From Pseudomonadota bacterium (lineage in GTDB: Bacteria > Pseudomonadota > Gammaproteobacteria > Burkholderiales > Burkholderiaceae_D): a stretch of DNA of 12,562 nucleotides. Shown piece after piece: positions 7,302-12,562 of this stretch (position 1 is the first letter of the stretch; the number at the start of each line of letters is the position of its first letter). Made by a program: the position numbers and the translations under genes. Where the stretch lies: positions 1-12,562 of the forward strand of contig JAEWEK010000014.1 in NCBI GenBank assembly GCA_023389425.1. Direction: 5' to 3'. The notes under the pieces were generated by a model. The model had not been told where the DNA came from. It did not search any database and saw only the letters and a program-made list of their open reading frames with translations.

Positions 7302-8660
7302 ATGGGCATTCATGTAATTAAAATGCCCGATCTGGGCGAAGGCATTGCGGAAGTCGAAGTCGTCGAATGGCACGTCAAGCCGGGCGACACCGTCAAGGAA
7401 GACCAGGTGCTGGCCGATGTCATGACCGACAAGGCCACGGTCGAGATCCCGTCGCCGGTGCACGGCACCGTCGTCGCGCTCGGTGGTGCGATCGGCGAGT
7501 CGCTGGCGGTCGGCGCTGAACTGATCCGCCTCGAAGTCGAAGGCGCGGGGAATCATTCGGCGGACAAGGACAAGCCGAAGGCCGCTCCCGCGCCGGTGTC
7601 CGCTCAGGATGCGGTGGCCGAACAGCAGGCCGGCGAGCCGGTCGCCGTCGGCGCATCAGGCAAACCGTCCGGCAAGCCGGAAGCGGCACCCGCGAAAACG
7701 GCGGCAGCTCCCGCGCCCGCACCGCAAGCTGCCGCCGCGCGCTCCGGCGCACAAGTGGTGGCGCTGCGTCCCGCCGGCGAAAAGCCAGTCGCCGCACCGG
7801 CGGTACGCCAGCGCGCCTGGGACCTCGGCATCGAGCTGCAGTACGTGATGGGCAGCGGCCCGGCCGGCCGCATCACGCATGCCGACCTCGATTCCTACGT
7901 CGAGACACGCCAGCGCGGCGGCGGCGGCATGGGCGGCCTTGATCATCGCTACGCCGAGCAGCACGGCGAAAGCGCGACCCCTGTCATCGGACTGCGCCGC
8001 AAGATCGCCGAGAAGATGCAGGAAGCGAAGCGCCGCATCCCGCACTTCACCTACGTCGAGGAAGTCGACGTCACCGAGCTGGAAACCCTGCGCGCCCAGC
8101 TCAACGCCCGCTACGGCGGGGAGCGCGGCAAGATCACCCTGCTGCCGCTCCTGATGCGCGCCGTGGTGCTCGCCGTGCGCAAGTACCCGGACGTGAACGC
8201 ACGTTACGACGACGACGCCGGCATCGTCACCCGCTACAACCCGGTCCACATCGGCATCGCCACCCAGACCCCCAGCGGCCTGATGGTGCCGGTGATCCGC
8301 AACGCCGAAGCGCGCGACCCCTGGTCGAACGCGTCCGAGGTGGCGCGGCTCGCGGATGCGGCGCGCAACGGCAAGGCGCTGCGCGAGGAGCTGTCCGGCT
8401 CCACCATCACCATCACCAGCCTCGGCGCGCTGGGCGGCATCGTCACCACGCCGGTCATCAACTGGCCGGAAGTGGCGATCGTCGGCGTCAACCGCATGGT
8501 CGAGAAGCCGGTGGTGAAAAACGGCGAGGTAGTGGTGCGCAAGACGATGAACCTGTCTTCGTCGTTCGACCACCGCGTCATCGACGGCATGGTGGCGGCC
8601 GAATTCGTGCAAACCATCCGCGGCTACCTCGAGTGCCCGGCAACCCTGTTCGTGGAATGA
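7302..8660 (+). CDS. bkdB: Branched-chain 2-oxoacid dehydrogenase E2 (lipoamide acyltransferase)
   Basis: This is the E2 core of the complex, which accepts the acyl group from E1 on a swinging lipoyl arm and passes it to CoA. Residues 1-80 form one lipoyl domain with the lipoylated K44 in MTDKATVEIPSP. An Ala/Pro-rich flexible linker covers about 85-165. The peripheral subunit-binding domain is at about 165-200 (VRQRAWDLGIELQYVMGSGP, then AGRITHADL), after a second short Gly-rich linker. The catalytic domain (about 225-452) ends with DHRVIDG, giving H424 and D428 as the catalytic pair. At 452 residues it is somewhat longer than Pseudomonas BkdB as I recall it, mainly in the linker. The ATG at 7302 is 1 bp after the bkdA2 stop, with GGAGCG (7291-7296) inside the bkdA2 end as ribosome binding site. 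Confidence 0.95.
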   Translation: MGIHVIKMPDLGEGIAEVEVVEWHVKPGDTVKEDQVLADVMTDKATVEIPSPVHGTVVALGGAIGESLAVGAELIRLEVEGAGNHSADKDKPKAAPAPVSAQDAVAEQQAGEPVAVGASGKPSGKPEAAPAKTAAAPAPAPQAAAARSGAQVVALRPAGEKPVAAPAVRQRAWDLGIELQYVMGSGPAGRITHADLDSYVETRQRGGGGMGGLDHRYAEQHGESATPVIGLRRKIAEKMQEAKRRIPHFTYVEEVDVTELETLRAQLNARYGGERGKITLLPLLMRAVVLAVRKYPDVNARYDDDAGIVTRYNPVHIGIATQTPSGLMVPVIRNAEARDPWSNASEVARLADAARNGKALREELSGSTITITSLGALGGIVTTPVINWPEVAIVGVNRMVEKPVVKNGEVVVRKTMNLSSSFDHRVIDGMVAAEFVQTIRGYLECPATLFVE

Positions 8661-8664
8661 GGAT

Positions 8665-10068
8665 ATGAATTCAGTGACGACGACACTGCTCGTGATCGGC
8701 GGCGGACCGGGCGGCTACGTGGCCGCCATTCGGGCGGGGCAGCTCGGCATCCCGACCATCCTGGTCGAAGGCGACAACCTGGGCGGCACCTGCCTGAACA
8801 TCGGCTGCATCCCGTCCAAGGCCCTGATCCACGCCGCCGAGGAATTCGACAAGGCCCACCACTACAGCGGCGACTCCCCGCTCGGCATCGCCGTCGACGG
8901 CGTGAAGATCGACGTCGCCCGCACCGTGCACTGGAAGGACGGCATCGTCAAGCGCCTGACCGGCGGCGTCGGCGCGCTGCTGCGCAAGCACGGCGTGCAG
9001 GTCATCAAGGGCTGGGCGCGCGTCATCGACGGCAAGACGGTCGAGGTCACCGAGCATGGCGCGGCGGAAGGCAGCATGCGCATCCACTGCGAGCACCTGC
9101 TGCTGGCGACGGGATCGCAGGCGGTCGAGCTGCCCTTCATGCCTTTCGGCGGGCCGGTCGTGTCCAGCACCGAGGCGCTGTCGCCCGAGAACCTGCCGAA
9201 GCGGCTGGTGGTCGTGGGCGCGGGCTACATCGGGCTGGAGCTGGGCATCGCTTATCGCAAGCTGGGCGTGCAGGTGTCGGTGGTGGAAGCGATGGACCGC
9301 ATCCTGCCGGCCTACGACGAAGAACTGGTCAAGCCGGTGGCGGCGTCGCTGAAGCGCCTCGGCATCGACGTCCACCTGCGCACCAGCGTGCTGGGCACCA
9401 CCGAAGCCGGCGACGGCGTGCGCATCCGCGGCGACGGCGGCTACGAGACCACGCTGGTCGCGGACCGCGTGCTGGTGGCGGTCGGCCGCAAGCCCCGCAC
9501 CGAAGGCTTCGGGCTCGAGAGCCTGCTGCTCGACATGAACGGCCGCGCCGTCCGCATCGACAACCAGTGCCGCACGTCGATGCGCAATGTGTGGGCGATC
9601 GGCGACCTGACCGGCGAGCCGATGCTGGCGCACCGCGCGATGGCGCAGGGCGAAATGGTGGCCGAGATCATCGCCGGCAAGCGCCGTCATTTCGCGCCGG
9701 CCGCAATTCCGGCGGTGTGCTACACCGATCCGGAAGTCGTGGTGGTGGGGCTCACGCCGCAGGACGCGGAGCGCCAGGGCCTCGACGTCATCACCGCCAA
9801 CTTCCCGTTCGCCGCCAACGGCCGCGCAATGACCATCGAAAGCACGGACGGTTTCGTGCGGGTGGTGGCGCGCAGCGACAATCACCTGGTCGTCGGCTGG
9901 CAAGCGGTGGGACGCGGCGTATCGGAGCTGGCGGCGGCGTTCTCGCAGTCGATCGAGCTGGGCGCGCAGCTGGAAGACGTAGGCGGCACGATCCACGCGC
10001 ATCCGACCCTGGGCGAAGCGGTGCAGGAGGCGGCACTGCGCGCGCTGGGGCACGCCTTGCACATTTAA
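8665..10068 (+). CDS. lpdV: Dihydrolipoyl dehydrogenase (E3) of the Bkd complex
   Basis: This flavoprotein reoxidises the dihydrolipoyl group of E2 with NAD+, closing the Bkd reaction cycle. The 467 residues show the FAD-binding VIGGGPGGYVAA (10-21) and the redox disulfide GGTCLNIGCIPSK with C43 and C48. They also show the second nucleotide fold VVVGAGYIGLELG (about 190), the FAD loop AIGDLTGEPMLAHRA, and the interface HAHPTLGEA with active-site H446 and E451. The start ATG 8665 is 4 bp after the bkdB stop, with TGAGGA overlapping that stop. Being the fourth gene of the operon, it is the dedicated E3 (LpdV type) rather than the general Lpd of pyruvate or 2-oxoglutarate dehydrogenase. This specificity comes from context. 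It is the last gene before a convergent intergenic region. Confidence 0.95.
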   Translation: MNSVTTTLLVIGGGPGGYVAAIRAGQLGIPTILVEGDNLGGTCLNIGCIPSKALIHAAEEFDKAHHYSGDSPLGIAVDGVKIDVARTVHWKDGIVKRLTGGVGALLRKHGVQVIKGWARVIDGKTVEVTEHGAAEGSMRIHCEHLLLATGSQAVELPFMPFGGPVVSSTEALSPENLPKRLVVVGAGYIGLELGIAYRKLGVQVSVVEAMDRILPAYDEELVKPVAASLKRLGIDVHLRTSVLGTTEAGDGVRIRGDGGYETTLVADRVLVAVGRKPRTEGFGLESLLLDMNGRAVRIDNQCRTSMRNVWAIGDLTGEPMLAHRAMAQGEMVAEIIAGKRRHFAPAAIPAVCYTDPEVVVVGLTPQDAERQGLDVITANFPFAANGRAMTIESTDGFVRVVARSDNHLVVGWQAVGRGVSELAAAFSQSIELGAQLEDVGGTIHAHPTLGEAVQEAALRALGHALHI

Positions 10069-10083
10069 GAAATTTATATAATG

Positions 10084-10104
10084 TTCCCGGCAGCTCGCCG
10101 GGAA
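10084..10104. terminator. GC-rich hairpin between convergent lpdV and tetR
   Basis: A perfect 8-bp stem TTCCCGGC / GCCGGGAA (10084-10091 and 10097-10104) with a 5-nt loop starts 15 bp after the lpdV stop. There is no U-tract after it on the plus strand. On the minus strand it is followed by an AT-rich run (CATTATATAAATTT). It could end either transcript as a weak or Rho-assisted terminator, or protect the 3' end of bkd mRNA. Confidence 0.4.
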
Positions 10105-10109
10105 GAATG

Positions 10110-10207
10110 AACGTCGTCCTCGCGAACGCGGGGACCCCATTTCGTCGCCCGCCGGGCCTGGCGGCATTCACGCAAAATGGGGTTCCCGCCTTCGCGGGAA
10201 CGACGTT
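10110..10207. repeat. Inverted pair of REP-like palindromic units
   Basis: Two 33-bp arms (10110-10142 and 10175-10207) are inverted copies of one another, identical at 29 of 33 positions by hand alignment. The interior is 32 bp. Each arm is itself a hairpin; the right arm has a 7-bp stem TTCCCGC / GCGGGAA with loop CTTC (10183-10200). The interior carries a 5-bp stem CCGCC / GGCGG (10149-10164). This GTCGTTCCCGCG...GCGGGAACCCC pattern looks like the short intergenic palindromic repeats dispersed in many proteobacterial genomes (REP or BIME type). It sits between convergent lpdV and tetR, where it may help terminate or stabilise both transcripts. Copy number elsewhere in the genome cannot be seen here. 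Confidence 0.75.
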
Positions 10208-10212
10208 TGCTC

Positions 10213-10833
10213 TTACTTCGCCGGCGCCCGCGCCAGCACCATCCCCAAGGTCAGCGCGGTCTCCGTCACCTTCTCCAGCGACGGCGAATATTCCTGGTCG
10301 ATCCAGCGCAGCGCGATGTGCATCACGCCGCCGATCACGCCTGCCTGCAGCAGCTCGTCGTGCTGCAGTTCCGGCGGCGCCACGATGCTTGCCACCCGCC
10401 GTCCGATTTCGCGCAGCGCCGAATCGAAGGCCTTGTCCACCGCCCTGCTGACCCCGCGGATCTCGACCATGAAGACGCGCGCCGAACGCGGTTCGCGCTG
10501 CAGCGCCGCGAAGTGCTCCTGCAGCATGGCCCGCGCCCGCGCCTTGCGGCTGCGCCCGGCGCCATCGGCCGCGCGCATCACCTCGCCGAACATGCTGAAG
10601 GTGACCGCGTTGAAGCAGGCGATCAGCAGCTCCTCGCTGTTGGCGAACGACTCGTAGAAATAGCGCTCCGTGAGGCCGGCCGCTTCGCACACCGCCTTGA
10701 CGGTGGCATTGTGATAGCCGCGCTCACCATAAACGGCGACCGCCGCTTCGACCAGCCGGCTGCGGCGCTGGGCGCGCCGTTCTTCCGGCGACACCCCGCG
10801 GTAGGGGCGAGAGATAGTAACGTCTGGGACCAT
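10213..10833 (-). CDS. TetR/AcrR-family transcriptional regulator
   Basis: This 206-residue one-component repressor-type protein has an N-terminal TetR DNA-binding domain. The segment RRSRLVEAAVAVYGERGY is followed by the helix-turn-helix ATVKAVCEAAGLTERYFYESF (about 43-63) and NSEELLIACF, the usual TetR pattern. The helical ligand-binding half (about 75-206) is not recognisable at family level. ATG at 10831-10833 (MVPDVTISRPYRG) is chosen because it gives a normal TetR N-terminus. The frame stays open further upstream into the cyclase gene, but that translation looks like shadow sequence. No strong Shine-Dalgarno precedes the ATG; an in-frame GTG 5 codons upstream (VPHNLM) is possible. The gene is 37 bp downstream of the PAS-GGDEF gene on the same strand, so co-transcription is possible. 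Candidate targets are itself and the monooxygenase at 12337. Ligand unknown. Confidence 0.9.
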   Translation of the reverse strand: MVPDVTISRPYRGVSPEERRAQRRSRLVEAAVAVYGERGYHNATVKAVCEAAGLTERYFYESFANSEELLIACFNAVTFSMFGEVMRAADGAGRSRKARARAMLQEHFAALQREPRSARVFMVEIRGVSRAVDKAFDSALREIGRRVASIVAPPELQHDELLQAGVIGGVMHIALRWIDQEYSPSLEKVTETALTLGMVLARAPAK

Positions 10834-10842
10834 AAGATTATG
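10831..10842. promoter_or_regulatory. Small palindrome over the tetR start codon
   Basis: CATAA-GA-TTATG is a perfect 5-bp inverted repeat with a 2-bp spacer that includes the tetR ATG (10831-10833 on the minus strand). Position fits an autoregulatory site or a structure affecting initiation, but the arms are short and this may be chance. Confidence 0.2.
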
Positions 10843-10870
10843 TGGCACAGTATTGACGGCCAAACACCCC

Positions 10871-12187
10871 TTAACTGGTGGTGCAGAAGCGCCGCAGCTT
10901 GTCCTCGTACATGGCGTCGTCGGCATGGCGCAGCAGCTGCTCCGCCTGTTCGCCGTGGTCCGGGAACAGCGCGACCCCGATGCTCGCGCTGACCCGCACG
11001 AAATGTTCGCCGAGCGCCAGCGGCGCGGCCACGGCGGCCCGGATCTTCTCCGCAACCAGGTTGGCATCGTCCGGCCGCGACAGCTCGTCGGCCAGCATCA
11101 CGAATTCGTCGCCGCCGAAGCGCGCCACCGTGTCCGAGCTGCGCGCACACTGGCCGAGGCGTCCCGCGAGTTCCTGCAGCAGGCGGTCGCCGGCGGCGTG
11201 GCCAAGCTGGTCGTTGACTTCCTTGAAGCGGTCGATGTCGATGAACAGCAGCGCCAGGCGCCGTTCAGTACGGCGGGCGCGCGCCAGCGCGATGCGCAGG
11301 CGATCGTGGAACAGGCGCCGGTTGGGCAGCCCGGTCAGTTCGTCGTAGCGCGCCGCGCGCAGCAGGTCGGCATGCAGCTGCTGGCGTTCGACCGCGATCG
11401 CCAGTTGCGCCGCGACGAAGCGGAACAGCTCCGCGTCCGCCGCCGCGCCGCCGCTGCCCGAGCGGTCGCGCAGGAACAGGGCGCCGTTGGTGCCGCGCTG
11501 GCCGCTGAGCGCCAATGCCTGCCAGGCATCGACCCCGGCGTCGCCCGGCACATGCACCAGCACCGGCGCGCCGCCACGGTCGGACGCGCGCGGCCAGTGG
11601 CGCAGGCGTTCGCGCACGCTGGCCTGCATCGCGCCGTCGCCGGTCGAGAAAAAGATGGCCGCTTCGCCGCGCTCGCCGACGCCGTCGGCGACGATGGCCA
11701 CCGCGTCGACCTCGACCACCTGCGCGATGATCTGGTGCAGCTGGATGCACAGTTCCGGCAGCTCCGTGCAGCGGTGCGCGGCGGCGGTGATTTCGTAGGT
11801 GGCGGCCTGGCGCCGCTCGGCCAGCACCAGGCTGCTGACATTGCGCGCCACGCCGACGCGCAGGCCGTACTCCGGCAGCAGGCGCGCCGACCACATGAGC
11901 TGGACCCGGCGCCCGTCCTTGTGCAGATAGCAGTTCTGGAAGCCCACCCGGCGCTGGCCGGCACGCACGCGCGCAGCCTCGGCCTCGGTGGAAACGCGAT
12001 CCTCGGGCGCCAGGAACTCGACCTGCCTGCGCCCGATCATTTCCGCGGGTTGGTAGCCCAGCATGTCATGACAGCCCGCGCTGACATGAACGATGGTGCC
12101 ATCGCCGTCGACCAGGAAGACCGCGTCCAGAAGAAGATCCGTGATGCTGTCCAGCAAATCCGGCAGGGGCATTTTCAAAGATGGCAT
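10871..12187 (-). CDS. PAS-GAF-like-GGDEF diguanylate cyclase
   Basis: This predicted c-di-GMP synthase has 438 residues and no membrane segment. A PAS domain covers about 12-125 (DAVFLVDGDGTIVHVSAGCH, MLGYQPAEMIGR, FLAPEDR). A region at about 128-275 reads like a GAF sensor and is less certain. The GGDEF domain (about 280-438) has DELTGLPNRRLFHDRL, FIDIDRFKEVNDQLGH with metal-binding D317, an intact GGDEF motif (358-362) and an RSSD I-site (349-352) placed five residues before it. Synthesis from two GTP with product feedback inhibition is therefore expected. The end is slightly unusual: after HADDAMY the usual AK..GRN segment is replaced by EDKLRRFCTTS. Start ATG 12185-12187 is preceded by GAAGG on the minus strand; Met6 is an alternative. 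The signal sensed by PAS/GAF is unknown. It precedes tetR by 37 bp and diverges from the monooxygenase gene. Confidence 0.93.
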   Translation of the reverse strand: MPSLKMPLPDLLDSITDLLLDAVFLVDGDGTIVHVSAGCHDMLGYQPAEMIGRRQVEFLAPEDRVSTEAEAARVRAGQRRVGFQNCYLHKDGRRVQLMWSARLLPEYGLRVGVARNVSSLVLAERRQAATYEITAAAHRCTELPELCIQLHQIIAQVVEVDAVAIVADGVGERGEAAIFFSTGDGAMQASVRERLRHWPRASDRGGAPVLVHVPGDAGVDAWQALALSGQRGTNGALFLRDRSGSGGAAADAELFRFVAAQLAIAVERQQLHADLLRAARYDELTGLPNRRLFHDRLRIALARARRTERRLALLFIDIDRFKEVNDQLGHAAGDRLLQELAGRLGQCARSSDTVARFGGDEFVMLADELSRPDDANLVAEKIRAAVAAPLALGEHFVRVSASIGVALFPDHGEQAEQLLRHADDAMYEDKLRRFCTTS

Positions 12188-12234
12188 AAAGCCTTCATTT
12201 ACCGTAGGACAACAATATTAGCACTGAAACATTA

Positions 12235-12263
12235 AAAATATGCGAGGAGCAATTTTTTTGCAA
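12235..12263 (-). promoter_or_regulatory. Putative promoter of the PAS-GGDEF gene
   Basis: On the minus strand, -35 TTGCAA (12258-12263) and -10 TATTTT (12235-12240) are separated by 17 bp. Each hexamer matches the sigma-70 consensus at 4 of 6 positions. It lies in the AT-rich part of the divergent gap and would give a leader of about 40 nt. The call rests on spacing and position. Confidence 0.35.
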
Positions 12264-12292
12264 CGCACAGTCTACATCTTGCCACCAAAAAT

Positions 12293-12322
12293 TTGACAAT
12301 GTACAGTGTCAGGAACGATAAA
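12293..12322 (+). promoter_or_regulatory. Putative sigma-70 promoter of the monooxygenase gene
   Basis: A perfect -35 TTGACA (12293-12298) is followed after 18 bp by GATAAA (12317-12322, 4 of 6). Transcription would start only a few bases before the ATG at 12337, so the leader is very short. The Shine-Dalgarno (ACGAGA) is weak. The -35 and spacer are covered by the palindrome at 12294-12311. Confidence 0.5.
12294..12311. promoter_or_regulatory. 18-bp near-perfect palindromic operator candidate
   Basis: TGACA-A-TGTACA-G-TGTCA equals its own reverse complement at 16 of 18 positions; only the two single-base spacers break symmetry. It covers five bases of the -35 hexamer and most of the -35/-10 spacer of the monooxygenase promoter, the classic place for repression by a dimeric regulator. 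Length and symmetry fit a TetR-family site. The TetR encoded at 10213-10833 is the nearest candidate, by inference only. Confidence 0.6.
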
Positions 12323-12336
12323 TACAACGAGACATC

Positions 12337-12562
12337 ATGTCCGCCCACCCGCTTTCTCCTGACGACATGCCGCTGGATGTGCTGATCGTCGGCGCCGGGC
12401 TCTCCGGCATCGGCGCCGCCGTCCAGCTGCAGCGGCGCTGTCCCGGCAAGCGTTACGCGATCCTGGAAGCGCGCGACGCCATCGGCGGCACCTGGGACCT
12501 GTTCCGCTACCCCGGCATCCGCTCCGATTCGGACATGTACACCCTCGGCTACGCCTTCAGAC
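12337..12562 (+). CDS. Flavin-containing / Baeyer-Villiger-type monooxygenase (3' partial)
   Basis: The first 75 codons are present and the frame runs off the window end. The FAD-binding dinucleotide fold is seen as VLIVGAGLSGIGAAVQL (GxGxxG near residues 20-25), followed by YAILEARDAIGGTWDLFRYP and GIRSDSDMYTLGYAFR. That GTWDLFRYPGIRSDSDMYTLG pattern is typical of the flavin-containing monooxygenase group that includes EthA-like Baeyer-Villiger enzymes, which use NADPH and oxygen on ketones or heteroatoms. Substrate cannot be read. ATG 12337 is chosen for position after the promoter; a second Met at codon 11 is possible. The gene diverges from the PAS-GGDEF gene. Confidence 0.88.
   Translation, partial: MSAHPLSPDDMPLDVLIVGAGLSGIGAAVQLQRRCPGKRYAILEARDAIGGTWDLFRYPGIRSDSDMYTLGYAFR

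Noticed and set aside
10057..10082. Promoter-like TTGCAC and TATAAT after lpdV
   Set aside because: The spacer is only 14 bp, and downstream lie only hairpins and a convergent gene.
8671..10167. 498-codon open frame on the minus strand
   Set aside because: Antisense to lpdV, low-complexity Arg/His/Ala-rich translation, no motif; a GC-bias artefact.
10858..10863. TTGGCC as a -35 for tetR with CATAAT (10837-10842) as -10
   Set aside because: Spacing is 15 bp and the -10 would abut the start codon, so it would need a leaderless transcript.
10834..11067. In-frame upstream extension of the TetR gene
   Set aside because: The added 78 residues overlap the 3' end of the cyclase gene and look like shadow translation (Arg/Ser/Cys-rich). 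Family N-termini fit the ATG at 10833.
10853..12235. 460-codon open frame on the plus strand
   Set aside because: Antisense to the PAS-GGDEF gene, which has clear catalytic motifs. The translation has no recognisable domain.

Overview
The window looks like a piece of a high-GC betaproteobacterial chromosome. Protein flavour (a bkd cluster close to the Pseudomonas type, HDOD and GGDEF/EAL signalling proteins, typical AroC) and codon bias suggest Oxalobacteraceae, for example Massilia or Duganella. That placement is inferred from remembered protein similarity, not from a search. All coding regions are GC-rich and uniform, and I see no rRNA, tRNA, CRISPR array, insertion sequence or phage gene.

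Layout. (1) 1-1326 (+): 3' part of an HDOD signalling protein whose start lies upstream of the window. (2) 1336-2427 (-): aroC, chorismate synthase, convergent with the HDOD gene and only 9 bp away. (3) 2627-4861 (+): a single-gene unit encoding a receiver-DUF3369-like-GGDEF-EAL protein. Its GGDEF motif is degenerate (GGDVF) and its EAL site is complete, so it is predicted to be a c-di-GMP phosphodiesterase. (4) 5020-10068 (+): a tight four-gene operon for the complete branched-chain 2-oxoacid dehydrogenase complex (bkdA1, bkdA2, bkdB, lpdV; gaps of 1, 1 and 4 bp). (5) 10069-10212: a convergent intergenic region with a GC hairpin and two inverted REP-like units. (6) 10213-10833 (-): a TetR-family regulator, 37 bp downstream of (7) 10871-12187 (-): a PAS-GAF-like-GGDEF diguanylate cyclase with intact GGDEF and I-site. 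(8) 12337-12562 (+): the 5' end of a flavin-containing (Baeyer-Villiger type) monooxygenase, divergent from the cyclase gene. Its promoter overlaps a near-perfect 18-bp palindrome.

How they work together. The Bkd complex turns the branched-chain 2-oxoacids from valine, leucine and isoleucine into acyl-CoAs, and all its subunits (E1 alpha, E1 beta, E2, E3) are encoded here. The c-di-GMP genes on either side have opposite predicted activities (hydrolysis at 2627-4861, synthesis at 10871-12187), but nothing in the sequence links them to the metabolic operon. The TetR gene and the palindromic operator before the monooxygenase gene are a plausible regulator-target pair, unproven.

I did not find a convincing undescribed system. 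The best leads are the operator-like palindrome, the catalytically split GGDEF-EAL protein and the inverted REP-like element. Intergenic stretches are all below 200 bp.
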